A stretch of DNA of 64,000 bases from Desulfobacterales bacterium (GTDB lineage Bacteria > Desulfobacterota > Desulfobacteria > Desulfobacterales > Desulfolunaceae). The translations under genes and the position numbers were made by a program. The DNA lies in NCBI GenBank assembly GCA_022360815.1, contig JAKSCC010000294.1, positions 21,763 through 85,762 of the forward strand. Direction: 5' to 3'. Below are positions 1 through 8,639 of the stretch, in pieces (positions within the stretch are counted from its first letter, which is position 1; each line of letters begins with the position of its first letter). A model generated the notes under the pieces. The model did no database searches, was not told where the DNA came from, and was given only the letters and a program-made list of their open reading frames with translations.

Positions 1-282
1 AAGGGAAAACGCCTTTTGATCGTCGATGACATCTTTGACCGTGGAAAAACCTTTAAAAAGGTCTACGAGGAGGTGCTGGCCCAGGTGGAGTGCAATCCAG
101 AAGATGTCAAACTGGCCGCCCTCTACTACAAGCCCGAAAACACCCAGGTAGATATTACGCCGGACTTCTTCTACCGCACCTACGCCTCTTCGGACTGGTT
201 GGTACTTCCTCACGAGCTGGAGGCCCTCTCCAAAGAGGAACTGGCAGCCAAAGGCTTTATCTTTCCCACCCCCAAAGCCTAA
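1..282 (+). CDS. Phosphoribosyltransferase, 3' fragment
   Basis: The reading frame is open from the first base, so this is the C-terminal part of a gene that begins before the window. About 93 residues remain. The segment LLIVDDIFDRGKT is the PRPP-binding loop of type I phosphoribosyltransferases: two acidic residues, then a short Gly/Thr turn. Purine salvage enzymes of the hypoxanthine/xanthine-guanine type transfer a base to PRPP in the cytoplasm. The base specificity cannot be read from this fragment, so purine salvage is an inference. A strong hairpin terminator follows 25 bp after the stop. Confidence 0.75.
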   Translation, partial: KGKRLLIVDDIFDRGKTFKKVYEEVLAQVECNPEDVKLAALYYKPENTQVDITPDFFYRTYASSDWLVLPHELEALSKEELAAKGFIFPTPKA

Positions 283-305
283 CCCTTTTCTGATGAAACC
301 ACAGA

Positions 306-340
306 AAAAGGCCACCCGATCAGATCCGGTGGCCTTTTTT
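306..340. terminator. Bidirectional intrinsic terminator
   Basis: AAGGCCACC and GGTGGCCTT form a GC-rich stem with an A tract on the left and a T run on the right. It can therefore end transcription from the phosphoribosyltransferase on the plus strand and from the C45 hydrolase (stop at 363) on the minus strand. Confidence 0.8.
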
Positions 341-362
341 GACAACGTTCTACAAAATCACC

Positions 363-1688
363 CTATGGACTCAGTTGATACGAAACCCAAGGGTCACAAT
401 ACCGCCCAAAAAGACTCCAAACCCTCTTTTCCGTCAAATCAAAAAGAGTCACGCTCGCCTTCACAGACTGGCAAGGGTCTTTCTCTTTACGGTAGGGGTG
501 AGGGGGGTGAAGAAAATCGATAATCTCCCGTCCGCGCTCGGCATTCAGCTCTCCCTTTGCCCCTTCAAGAAGCCCAAGAAGCATATCATAGCGCCAAAGT
601 GAGGTGTCTTTCACATAAGGAAGTGTCCAGATGGCGGTTTTGGGAACCATAAAGTGGTTGGTGGCCACCACCAACTCATCATCTGCCTCCTTCTGTTTGG
701 GAATGGTAAGCCATCCGAGATACCAAGGAAGTTTCCATGTGCGCCCCCGCACCTTAAAATAACGAGCCGAGGCCTCCACCATGGCCCCGTCTCCTCTTCC
801 ATCCCCAATGGCATAAATCCAGGGAGCGCTTCTTCGAGTGGTGCGAATCACCTCAATGGCCTCATCCAAGGTTGCCGCATTTTCAAGCACCTTGCGACAG
901 GTAAGCAAGCACCCGATGCTCCCGATAAAAGGCTCCACATCCATGGCTGTGATCATATCCACGCCAATGCCGATGCCAGAGCTGTTCATCCCAGTCATCA
1001 CCCCCACAAACCCTGGTGGAGCCACACTCACAAAAGACCGACCGTCTCCCACATGTTGCTCAATGAGCATGGCATACTCTGAAAAAACCTTGCCCGAAAA
1101 CATAAAATCCCGGCCCATGTAGGTGTGGCCGTTGGCTGAAAACCCCTTTGTCGCCACAAACGCATTGCAAGCGGTTGGGGCACTGGCAAGGGCTGGCAAA
1201 AGAGGAACCACCAAAGGGTAGGCCACAGTCAGCAAAGCATCCACCCCCACATTTAAAAGCACCACATCCTCAAGGGAGAGTTCATACCCCCGATCCGTGA
1301 CCCCATCGGCAACCCCTTGCATCTCCTCAAGCATCTCAGAAGAGAGCTTTGCTTTATGTCGAGTCACGCTGCTGCGGAATCCGTTTTTTACCTCCTCAAA
1401 AAGAGGGGTCAATTTCCCCTCTTCATCCACATGGGTTTTCACAATGTATTCGATCACCCCTTTGTAATACTCCAAAGAGCAGAGACGACTCACCGCCTCA
1501 GGAGCCAAATACCCCATACCATAACCACGTTCGTAGGGGCTTCCCTTAAGCTGCATCACAAACTTTCCAGCACCCACCTCTTTAAGAGAGCACGCTTTCC
1601 ACTGACCGGGCACAAGCGCCAAAGAGGGGCTACTCCCGAAAAAGAAAAGGAGAACCATCACGCACAACAACACACGCCATCGCTTCAT
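363..1688 (-). CDS. Secreted C45-family autoproteolytic acyltransferase/hydrolase
   Basis: The 441-residue product begins with a clear signal peptide (MKRWRVLLCVMVLLFFF...SLALV), so it is probably exported. The start is set by the ribosome site AGGAGGTC just upstream; the open frame extends 50 codons further without support. Residues 45-62 (KGSPYERGYGMGYL) and PTACNAF, with Cys174, match the penicillin V acylase/acyl-CoA:6-APA acyltransferase (C45/Ntn hydrolase) family. In that family the precursor cleaves itself before a Cys that then acts as nucleophile. Later motifs GRDFMF and MTGMNSSGIGIG also fit. The substrate is probably an amide or acylated compound but is unknown. It is a single gene, convergent with the preceding one. 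Confidence 0.7.
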   Translation of the reverse strand: MKRWRVLLCVMVLLFFFGSSPSLALVPGQWKACSLKEVGAGKFVMQLKGSPYERGYGMGYLAPEAVSRLCSLEYYKGVIEYIVKTHVDEEGKLTPLFEEVKNGFRSSVTRHKAKLSSEMLEEMQGVADGVTDRGYELSLEDVVLLNVGVDALLTVAYPLVVPLLPALASAPTACNAFVATKGFSANGHTYMGRDFMFSGKVFSEYAMLIEQHVGDGRSFVSVAPPGFVGVMTGMNSSGIGIGVDMITAMDVEPFIGSIGCLLTCRKVLENAATLDEAIEVIRTTRRSAPWIYAIGDGRGDGAMVEASARYFKVRGRTWKLPWYLGWLTIPKQKEADDELVVATNHFMVPKTAIWTLPYVKDTSLWRYDMLLGLLEGAKGELNAERGREIIDFLHPPHPYRKEKDPCQSVKASVTLFDLTEKRVWSLFGRYCDPWVSYQLSP

Positions 1689-2029
1689 AAGACCTCCTGG
1701 TTTTGTGAGCGCATAGGCACACTCACCAAATGAGAAGATTGTCCATGCATCCGTGGTGCTTAAAAAGATACCAATTGTCAGAAGAGATACCCCAAAGCTA
1801 CTATAATCCACTCTTTTTTCACAGAAAAAAGAGCCCACACCCTCACATCCACCCTTCTGGCAACCTAAAATTTTTCCCTTCCCGCCTTCATCTCCTCATC
1901 TTATTTCCGCCCCATTGCCCCCAATCCCCAGCCACCACTTTACATTGGCCTCACCTTGCCCTATATTTGTCTATTCGAGATGAAAAACCTCCTGTTTTTC
2001 AGAACATACCAGATGAAACCGGGGCCTTA

Positions 2030-2923
2030 ATGAAAAAGAAATTTGGACTTAAAATCGGACGCAATGAACTCTGCCCTTGCGGCAGCGGAAAAAAATACAA
2101 GAAGTGCTGTGCCCTCAAAAAAGGGACACCCGATCCCGAAAATGTGGAGGCCTACTACAAAAAGAAGTACGGCATCCGCCTGAAAAAGGCCGAAGACATT
2201 GAAAAAATTAGAAGGGCCGGCGACCTTGTTGTAGAGACCCATGAACGGGTCAAAGCACTGATCAAACCTGGGGTCTCCTCCGATGAAATCAACGACTTTG
2301 TCCATGAATTCACCATAAACCATGGAGCCAAGCCTGCCCCTTTGAACTACCGAGGCTACCCCAAAAGTGTCTGCCTTTCGGTCAACGATGTCATTTGCCA
2401 CGGTATTCCCGGATCCTGGGCCCTTGAAGACGGGGACATTGTCAATGTAGATATCACCTCTATTCTGGGCGGCTACTACGCCGATGCCAACCAGACCCAC
2501 TATGTGGGAACCCCATCCAAGGAGGCTATCAAAGTCGTAGAAGTGGCAAGAGAGAGTCTGAAACAAGGACTTCTGGCGGTGCGCCCAGGAAACACCATTG
2601 GAGACATCGGCCACGCCATCCAGAGCTATGCCGAAGCGCAAGGGTGCTCAGTGGTCAGGGATTTTATCGGCCACGGGGTCGGGTATGAGTTTCACGAAGA
2701 CCCACAGGTGCCTCACTTCGGACGCAAGGGTCACGGTATTCCTTTGGTTCCCGGCATGGTTTTCACCATTGAACCCATGATCAACCTGGGTGGCCCTGAG
2801 CTCTACATCCTTGAGGACAAATGGACCGCCGTCACCAGCGACGGATCCCTCTCAGCTCAATTTGAAGAGACCATTGTGGTCACCCCAGAGGGATTTGAAA
2901 GCCTCACCCCTCTGGGCCTGTAA
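2030..2923 (+). CDS. map: Type I methionine aminopeptidase with N-terminal SEC-C zinc motif
   Basis: This 297-residue cytoplasmic metalloprotease removes the initiator Met from nascent proteins. Residues 10-30 carry a SEC-C motif (ELCPCGSGKKYKKCC), a small zinc knuckle also found at the SecA C-terminus and thought to help ribosome or substrate contact. The catalytic domain shows the metal ligands in NVDITSILGGYYADAN, the active-site His in GHGVGYEFHEDP, and the Glu ligands in FTIEPMIN and QFEETIVV. The start was chosen at the ATG before MKKKFGLKIGRNE; the frame is open for 100 codons upstream, but that stretch has no protein-like features. A strong terminator follows. Confidence 0.93.
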   Translation: MKKKFGLKIGRNELCPCGSGKKYKKCCALKKGTPDPENVEAYYKKKYGIRLKKAEDIEKIRRAGDLVVETHERVKALIKPGVSSDEINDFVHEFTINHGAKPAPLNYRGYPKSVCLSVNDVICHGIPGSWALEDGDIVNVDITSILGGYYADANQTHYVGTPSKEAIKVVEVARESLKQGLLAVRPGNTIGDIGHAIQSYAEAQGCSVVRDFIGHGVGYEFHEDPQVPHFGRKGHGIPLVPGMVFTIEPMINLGGPELYILEDKWTAVTSDGSLSAQFEETIVVTPEGFESLTPLGL

Positions 2924-2935
2924 TAACGCGCTAAA

Positions 2936-2983
2936 AAGGGCAATTGCTCACATTCTAAAAAGCAATTGCCCTTTCTTTTTTTC
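2936..2983 (+). terminator. Intrinsic terminator after map
   Basis: GGGCAATTGCT and AGCAATTGCCC form an 11-bp perfect stem around a 12-nt loop, followed by a T-rich tail. Confidence 0.85.
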
Positions 2984-3468
2984 ACTTCACCCCCCCCTTT
3001 TCTTCCCACACTGCAAAGCCAAGTAAATGAACCGGCTTCATCACAAAAAAACAAGTCAACACCCAAGCTCACCCTACCAGAGAACATCCACCCAACACAT
3101 TGATTCCAGTACAAAAGAGAAAGTCAGCACACACAAGACAGCCAAGAACCTTTTCTGGTAATAGGTTCTTAAAATAGAACAAAGTTCACACGCCATAAGA
3201 AGCAATTGCCCAATAAAAATTCCTCTTTACACAACTTTTTACCGTCTGATAAAACTTCAAAAACAACGAGGCGGAAAGGTAGGCAAGAAAGTATTTCTCT
3301 GTCGCAGCCACAAGGAGATCTTTTTGGCTCCAGCCCCACCTCGCTTGAGAGTATTCGTCAGCCAATTAAAGGGGAGACCCAGCTCAGCCCTTTTGAACGG
3401 CCCTTTCACTTTTAAAGACACACGGTTCGGGCGTCATTCCCTGCGTATGAAATACCAAGGAGGTCCAG
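2984..3468. other. Intergenic region without recognised gene
   Basis: About 480 bp between the map terminator and the flavodoxin-fold gene. Short open frames exist on both strands but lack ribosome sites and protein-like composition. A second copy of the word GCAATTGCC from the preceding terminator occurs near 3203. The only supported element is the ribosome site AAGGAGG ahead of the next gene. Confidence 0.4.
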
Positions 3469-4851
3469 ATGAACATTACCGTCCTCAACGGAAGCCCCAA
3501 AGGCAAGCAGAGCGTCACACTCCAGTCCGTCAACTACATCAGCAAACATCACCCAGAGCACATCGTAGAGACCCTCCACATTGGGCAAAACATCAAGACC
3601 CTCATGGAAGATGAGACGGCATTCCAGGAAACCCTCGACACCATTGCCCAATCGGATCTTGTGATCTGGGCAACCCCGGTTTACGTCTGCCTGGTGCCAG
3701 CCCAATACAAACGCTTTATCGAAAAAATTTTCGAGGAAGGCCACGCCGACCTCTTTAAAGGCAAATACGCGGCCATTGTCACCACCTCCATCAACTTTTT
3801 TGACAACTGTGCCGTCGACTACCTTCGAGCCATCTGTGACGACCTTGAGATGAATCTGGCCGGAAGCCACGCCGCCGACTCCTATGACCTCCTCAACAAA
3901 GAGGGGCAAACGCGCCTTCAACTTTTTGCCTCCCAACTCTTCAAGGACATTGAACGCGGCAGCACCTTTGGAGGCCGGGTCTACCCCCTCGACTACAGTT
4001 GGCATGTTTACACTGCCGGAGAGGCGACGGCTTGCGTAAAAGCACCAGACAAAAAAATTCTGCTTCTTCAAGACACACACTACGAGGGAACCAACCTCGG
4101 CCGCATGGTGGATCGTTGCCGAAAAAACTTTGACCAAAAAGTGGAGACCGTCACCTTAAGTGAGCTTAACATCAAAGGGGACTGCCTTGGGTGTATTCAG
4201 TGCGGATTTGACCATCAATGCATCTATGATGGCCAGGACGATTTTATCCCCTTTTCCAAAACCACACTTGCTGAAGCCGATATCATCATTCTCGCAGGAG
4301 AGGTTAAAGACCGGTGGCTCTCCTCCACCTGGAAACAGTTCTTTGACCGAAGCTTTTTCCAAAACCATATTCCGGCACTCAAGGGCAAACAACTGGGCCT
4401 TCTCATCTCCGGCCCCCTCACCCAGATGACCGCCCTGAAAGCGACTCTGGATGCCATGACCGAGTGGCAGGGAGCCCATGTGGTGGATACCGTTACCGAT
4501 GAAGTGGAGGAGAGCACCTTTATCGACGCCCGCATCGACACCATGGTCAGACGCCTGGCAGACTGCGCCCAAAGCGGCTACATTCGCCCCGCAACCTTTG
4601 TGGGGGTCGCCGGTCGAAAAATATTCCGCGACGATGTCTGGGGACGCCACCGATTTGTCTTTCAGGCTGACCACGCCCACTACGAAGACAACGGGCTCTA
4701 CGACTTCCCTCACGATGACGCCTTTTCACTCAAAATAAGCCAGGATATGATCCACCTCACCCAAGACCCAGAAATGCGCCAGACCGTTCGTAAAATGCTA
4801 AAAAAAGAGATGGTCAAACCCCACATCAAAGTGGTTGAAAGCGTGGAATAA
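3469..4851 (+). CDS. Tandem flavodoxin-fold NAD(P)H-dependent FMN oxidoreductase
   Basis: The 460-residue protein has two flavodoxin-like domains. The first (residues 1-165) opens with MNITVLNGSPKG, the FMN phosphate loop, and has WATPVYVCLVPAQYK, typical of NADPH-dependent FMN reductases. The second starts near residue 190 (KKILLLQDTHYEGTNLGRM). It contains a Cys motif, CLGCIQCGFDHQCIYDGQDDF, like the cluster-binding/hinge segment of iron-sulfur flavoproteins, followed by AGEVKDRWLSSTWKQFFDR. Such proteins move electrons in the cytoplasm of anaerobes. AAGGAGGT precedes the ATG. It is a single gene with its own terminator, and its partner is unknown. Confidence 0.75.
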   Translation: MNITVLNGSPKGKQSVTLQSVNYISKHHPEHIVETLHIGQNIKTLMEDETAFQETLDTIAQSDLVIWATPVYVCLVPAQYKRFIEKIFEEGHADLFKGKYAAIVTTSINFFDNCAVDYLRAICDDLEMNLAGSHAADSYDLLNKEGQTRLQLFASQLFKDIERGSTFGGRVYPLDYSWHVYTAGEATACVKAPDKKILLLQDTHYEGTNLGRMVDRCRKNFDQKVETVTLSELNIKGDCLGCIQCGFDHQCIYDGQDDFIPFSKTTLAEADIIILAGEVKDRWLSSTWKQFFDRSFFQNHIPALKGKQLGLLISGPLTQMTALKATLDAMTEWQGAHVVDTVTDEVEESTFIDARIDTMVRRLADCAQSGYIRPATFVGVAGRKIFRDDVWGRHRFVFQADHAHYEDNGLYDFPHDDAFSLKISQDMIHLTQDPEMRQTVRKMLKKEMVKPHIKVVESVE

Positions 4852-4878
4852 GAACACTCCTGCACCCCATATATATCA

Positions 4879-4922
4879 AAAAAGCCTCACCTTATTTTAT
4901 CCGTCAAGGTGGGGCTTTTTTA
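4879..4922 (+). terminator. Intrinsic terminator
   Basis: AAAGCCTCACCTT pairs with AAGGTGGGGCTTT, with one mismatch, and a T run follows. It closes the flavodoxin-fold gene. Confidence 0.8.
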
Positions 4923-4958
4923 TTATCTAGATTATTTAAAAGCATAAAAAATTCACTT

Positions 4959-4985
4959 GACAAGTGACCGCCAGTCACGCTTGTC
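4959..4985. promoter_or_regulatory. Near-perfect inverted repeat upstream of the TRAP operon
   Basis: GACAAGTGAC and GTCACGCTTGTC form an inverted repeat (two extra bases in the right arm) that overlaps a TTGACA -35-like hexamer, about 175 bp before dctP. It could be a regulator's operator. No dedicated regulator is adjacent, so this is a candidate only. Confidence 0.35.
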
Positions 4986-5158
4986 TATTGCTTGCATCTG
5001 CCAACCAACCGCGCACAAACCATCAACTTGATATTGCTCGATATTAAAATGGGCCAAACCTCAGCCTCCCGCACAAACATTATGGCGCCATTTCATGGGG
5101 ATTACGAAGAGACACCCTTTTACTAAAAGAGCAATAAATACCATGCAAGGAGAGCATC

Positions 5159-6187
5159 ATGATGCGATATCACCTGCGCCGCCTTTGCACCATTGCCGTT
5201 TCCATTCTGCTCGTTGCCCTCACCTGCCCCCCCTGCTTGGCCAAAACATGGCATTTTACCTACAGCGTCTTTTTTCCTGCCACCCACGGTCAGGCCCATG
5301 CCGCCGCAGCCTGGAGCCAAGAGGTCGAAAAAAAAAGCGGCGGACGCATCAAAATCACAATGTTTCCCGGCGGCACCCTAACCAATGCCAAAACCTGCTT
5401 TGACGGCGTGGTCAGTGGGATCTCAGACATCGGTATGTCGGTCTTTGCATACAACCGCGGACGGTTTCCCGTTATGGAGGCCTGTGACCTGCCCATGGGC
5501 TACCCCAACGGACTCACCGCCACCCGTGTAGTCAACAGCTACTTCAAAGCCACCGCCCCCAAAGAGCTGGACAAAGTGAAAGTGCTCTACCTTCACGCCC
5601 ACGGTCCAGGTCTTTTGCACACTCGAAAGCCGGTAAAATCGCTTTCGGATCTCAAGGGGATGAAAATCCGCTCCACCGGGCTCTCGGCCAAAGTGGTAAA
5701 AGCCCTTGGCGGAGTGCCTGTGGCCATGCCCCAATCCAGCACCTACGAAGCCCTTCAAAAAAGCGTTGTCGAAGGCACCTTCGGACCGGTTGAAGTCCTT
5801 AAAGGGTGGAGACAAGCCGACGTGATTGCATCCACCACCCTCTGTCAGAGCGTGGGATACACCACCACCATGTATGTGGTCATGAACAAAAGAAAATGGG
5901 CGATGCTTCCCCAAGACCTGCAAAGCATCATGGAGGAGACCAGTGAGCAATGGATCGACGTCCATGGAAAAGCCTGGGATGATCTTGATACCGCAGGGCT
6001 CGCCTACTCCCTTGAAAAGGGCAACGGCTCCATCGCCCTCTCGTCCGACGAAAAAGCTGCCTGGGAGCGCCTGGTAACCCCTGTGGTCACAGACTACATC
6101 GCTCGAGTTCATGCCGCCGGACTTTCTGGAGAAAACCTGGTGGAAACCCTTAAATCCACAATTGCTCAGGAGAGTCAAAAAAAGTGA
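5159..6187 (+). CDS. dctP: TRAP transporter substrate-binding protein DctP
   Basis: This 342-residue periplasmic protein has an N-terminal signal peptide ending around LTCPPCLAKTWHF. It is the extracytoplasmic receptor of a tripartite ATP-independent periplasmic transporter, which binds organic acids (usually C4-dicarboxylates, sugar acids or sulfonates) and hands them to a DctQM channel driven by ion gradients. Family hallmarks include WSQEVEKKSGGRIKITMFPGG near residue 50 and LSDLKGMKIRSTG near residue 165, whose Arg usually salt-bridges the ligand carboxylate. AAGGAGAG precedes the start. It overlaps dctQ by 4 nt (GTGA). The ligand cannot be told from sequence. Confidence 0.9.
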   Translation: MMRYHLRRLCTIAVSILLVALTCPPCLAKTWHFTYSVFFPATHGQAHAAAAWSQEVEKKSGGRIKITMFPGGTLTNAKTCFDGVVSGISDIGMSVFAYNRGRFPVMEACDLPMGYPNGLTATRVVNSYFKATAPKELDKVKVLYLHAHGPGLLHTRKPVKSLSDLKGMKIRSTGLSAKVVKALGGVPVAMPQSSTYEALQKSVVEGTFGPVEVLKGWRQADVIASTTLCQSVGYTTTMYVVMNKRKWAMLPQDLQSIMEETSEQWIDVHGKAWDDLDTAGLAYSLEKGNGSIALSSDEKAAWERLVTPVVTDYIARVHAAGLSGENLVETLKSTIAQESQKK

Positions 6188-6678
6188 GCGTATCTTTCGG
6201 CAAAGGCGTAGTCGAGAGACTCTCGACTGCCGCAACCTGGGTTTCTGCCTTCTCTATCCTCGCCATGATGGGCGTTACCTGCATCGACGTGCTTCTTCGC
6301 ACCCTGCGCATGCCCATTGCAGGGGCCTATGAAGCCGTCGGTTATCTCGGCGCGCTCATGGTCTCTTTCTCTCTGGCTGACACCACCCTAAAGGGGGGAC
6401 ACATTCGCGTGGAATTTCTCATGGAGAAACTGCCACCAAAGATTCAGGCCACAGCACAGGGCCTCATCCACCTTCTTCTCATCGCCCTGTTTGCTATCAT
6501 CACCTGGCGCATGGGCACCCTTGCCCTTGATCTGAAAGAGGCCCAAGAGGTCTCCATGACCCTTAAAATGCCGGTGTGGCCTGTGGTGGCGGGCCTTACC
6601 ACAGGCCTTGTCCTCTTTGTGCTGGCCCTTGGAGCCCGGGCCTCAGCTCTTTTTAAGACCTTTAAAAACGTGTCATAA
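6184..6678 (+). CDS. dctQ: TRAP transporter small permease DctQ
   Basis: This 164-residue membrane protein has four hydrophobic segments, the usual size and topology for DctQ, the small subunit that joins the large permease. The motif near residue 66 (TLKGGHIRVEFL) is the conserved signature of the family. It starts at a GTG that overlaps the dctP stop, which indicates translational coupling. It sits between dctP and dctM, so the whole transporter is encoded by one operon. Confidence 0.88.
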   Translation: MSVSFGKGVVERLSTAATWVSAFSILAMMGVTCIDVLLRTLRMPIAGAYEAVGYLGALMVSFSLADTTLKGGHIRVEFLMEKLPPKIQATAQGLIHLLLIALFAIITWRMGTLALDLKEAQEVSMTLKMPVWPVVAGLTTGLVLFVLALGARASALFKTFKNVS

Positions 6679-6692
6679 AAAAGGGACACCGT

Positions 6693-8000
6693 ATGATCTC
6701 ACCCATGACAGCCGGAACCCTTGGCCTCCTCCTTCTCTTTGTGCTTCTTTTTACCGGCATGCCTGTAGGTTTTGTCATGGCCCTGACTGGCATTATGGGC
6801 TTCGGAACCCTTGTCTCCTTTGACGCCGCCATGGGAATGGCAGCCCATGACATCTTGGATATCTTCAGCTCTTACAATCTGACGGTCATTCCCCTTTTCA
6901 TTTTCATGGGACAGGTCGCCTTTCATGCGGGAATCAGCACGCGCCTTTTCAACGCCGCCTTTCGCTTTATGGGACACTTTCCAGGGGGCATGGCCATTGC
7001 CACCATAGGAGCCTGTGCCGGATTCTCAGCCATCTGCGGCTCAACCAACGCCACCTGCGCCACCATGGCCTCGGTTACCATTCCTGAAATGCGCCGATAC
7101 GGTTATCAAGATGCCATAGCCTCCGGTGTGGTGGCCGCCGGGGGCAGCCTGGGCATTTTGGTCCCCCCCAGTGTTATTTTTATCATCTATGGCATCATGA
7201 CCGAACAATCCATCGGCCACCTCTTTATGGCCGGCATTGTTCCCGGAGTGCTTCTCACCCTTCTTTTTTCCCTTGCCGCAGCCAGCTGGGCCCTTTTTCA
7301 ACCTCAAATGGCTCCTCGTAGCCCCAGAAGTACCCCAAAAGAGCGCCTTGCCTCCCTAAGCGGGCTGGTGGAGACACTGCTCCTTTTTGCCCTGGTTATG
7401 GGAGGACTCTTCTTTGGTCTCTTCACCCCCACCGAAGCCGGAGGCGTGGGGGCCTTTGGGACTCTTTTCATTGCCATGGTCCGCCGCACCATCTCCACAA
7501 AAGGTGTTCTCACAGCCCTTTCTGAAACCGGCCGCATCTCCTGCATGATTCTTATGATTGTGGCCGGAGCCACCATCTTTGGCCATTTTCTTGCCATTAC
7601 TCGAATTCCCTTTGAGATCGCCACCTCCGTTTCGAAGCTTGCCCTGCCGCCATACGCTGTCATCGGCCTTATTGTTCTGGTCTATCTCATCGGAGGATGC
7701 TTCATCGACGCCCTGGCCCTTATTATGCTCACCGTACCCATCTTTTATCCGGTGGTCATCCAACTGGGATTTCACCCCATGTGGTTTGGAGTGGTCATCG
7801 TTCTTGTCACCCAGATCGGGGTCATCACCCCGCCGGTAGGAATCAACGTCTATGTGGTGCGCAGCGTTGCTTCTGACATTCCGTTGGGCGTCATTTTTAA
7901 GGGTGTCTTGCCCTTTTTTGCAGCCCTGGCCCTGGCCACAGGGCTGGTCATCTTTATTCCAGCCCTCTCCCTTTACCTACCAGACCTCATGGGCGGTTAG
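6693..8000 (+). CDS. dctM: TRAP transporter large permease DctM
   Basis: This 435-residue, highly hydrophobic inner-membrane protein is of DctM length (about 430). It contains the conserved GCSAICGST-type segment (here AGFSAICGSTNATCATMASVTIPEM) and GGSLGILVPPSVIFIIYG. This is the ion-coupled channel subunit. It starts 14 bp after dctQ. No terminator hairpin was seen after its stop, and the following 190 bp carry nothing recognisable before the DUF4124 gene. Confidence 0.92.
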   Translation: MISPMTAGTLGLLLLFVLLFTGMPVGFVMALTGIMGFGTLVSFDAAMGMAAHDILDIFSSYNLTVIPLFIFMGQVAFHAGISTRLFNAAFRFMGHFPGGMAIATIGACAGFSAICGSTNATCATMASVTIPEMRRYGYQDAIASGVVAAGGSLGILVPPSVIFIIYGIMTEQSIGHLFMAGIVPGVLLTLLFSLAAASWALFQPQMAPRSPRSTPKERLASLSGLVETLLLFALVMGGLFFGLFTPTEAGGVGAFGTLFIAMVRRTISTKGVLTALSETGRISCMILMIVAGATIFGHFLAITRIPFEIATSVSKLALPPYAVIGLIVLVYLIGGCFIDALALIMLTVPIFYPVVIQLGFHPMWFGVVIVLVTQIGVITPPVGINVYVVRSVASDIPLGVIFKGVLPFFAALALATGLVIFIPALSLYLPDLMGG

Positions 8001-8190
8001 TTCTCCAAGACCACAGAGGCTACCAGGCAATCCAATAGAGCATATTTTCAACATCTTGTTGACAGAGAAAAACACCATTCACTATAATCGCTTGACGCAT
8101 CACACCTAAAGTCAAACAAGACATTCAATCAAAAATAGAAACAGCAAAACAAACCAGGATGTGAACCTTACAACGTGCCAGGGGGAGGCC

Positions 8191-8580
8191 ATGAATCGTT
8201 CTCACACCTTTTTTTTATCTCTTGCTTTTTTTCTTGCCATTACTATTGTACCTTGTGCGATAGCAGAATTTTACAGCTACGTGGATGAAAACGGGGTGAC
8301 CCACTTCACCGACAACTACGCCAATGTGCCCCAACACCTTGCTGAAGAGACCAACGCCCATGCCGAAGATTACGATAATCTCACCCCCATAGAGCGCGAA
8401 AAGCAAATGGCAAAAGACCGGCTTGAAGCGTCTCGGCTCGAAAAACAGAGGGAAAAAGATCTTCGAAAAGCACGAAGCGAAAGAAAACGAAGTGAACGAA
8501 AGGCCAGACGAAGAGCCTCAGCCATCTACATAGGTTTTGGTTCTGAGAACTCAAGCAGCTGGTCCAAAGAGTCCTATTAA
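8191..8580 (+). CDS. DUF4124 domain exported protein
   Basis: This 129-residue protein has a signal peptide (MNRSHTFFLSLAFFLAITIV...AIAEF) and then the DUF4124 signature YSYVDENGVTHFTDNYANVP at residues 28-47. The C-terminal half is a highly charged, probably helical Lys/Arg/Glu segment. DUF4124 is a small envelope domain of unknown function. GGGGGAGG precedes the ATG; an upstream GTG in frame is less likely. The next gene begins with the same signal peptide/DUF4124 layout, so the two probably arose by duplication. Confidence 0.7.
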   Translation: MNRSHTFFLSLAFFLAITIVPCAIAEFYSYVDENGVTHFTDNYANVPQHLAEETNAHAEDYDNLTPIEREKQMAKDRLEASRLEKQREKDLRKARSERKRSERKARRRASAIYIGFGSENSSSWSKESY

Positions 8581-8639
8581 ATGGCTTCGACCCTATACGC
8601 TGCGGATATTTACCATCATCACTTATCAGGAAACACACG

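Noticed and set aside
1730..2029. 100-residue N-terminal extension of the methionine aminopeptidase
   Set aside because: Low-complexity His/Pro/Leu composition upstream of a SEC-C motif that normally sits at the N-terminus; the upstream part overlaps the divergent promoter region.
2027..2641. Minus-strand 204-codon open frame inside map
   Set aside because: Antisense shadow of a well-supported gene with no ribosome site or family motif.
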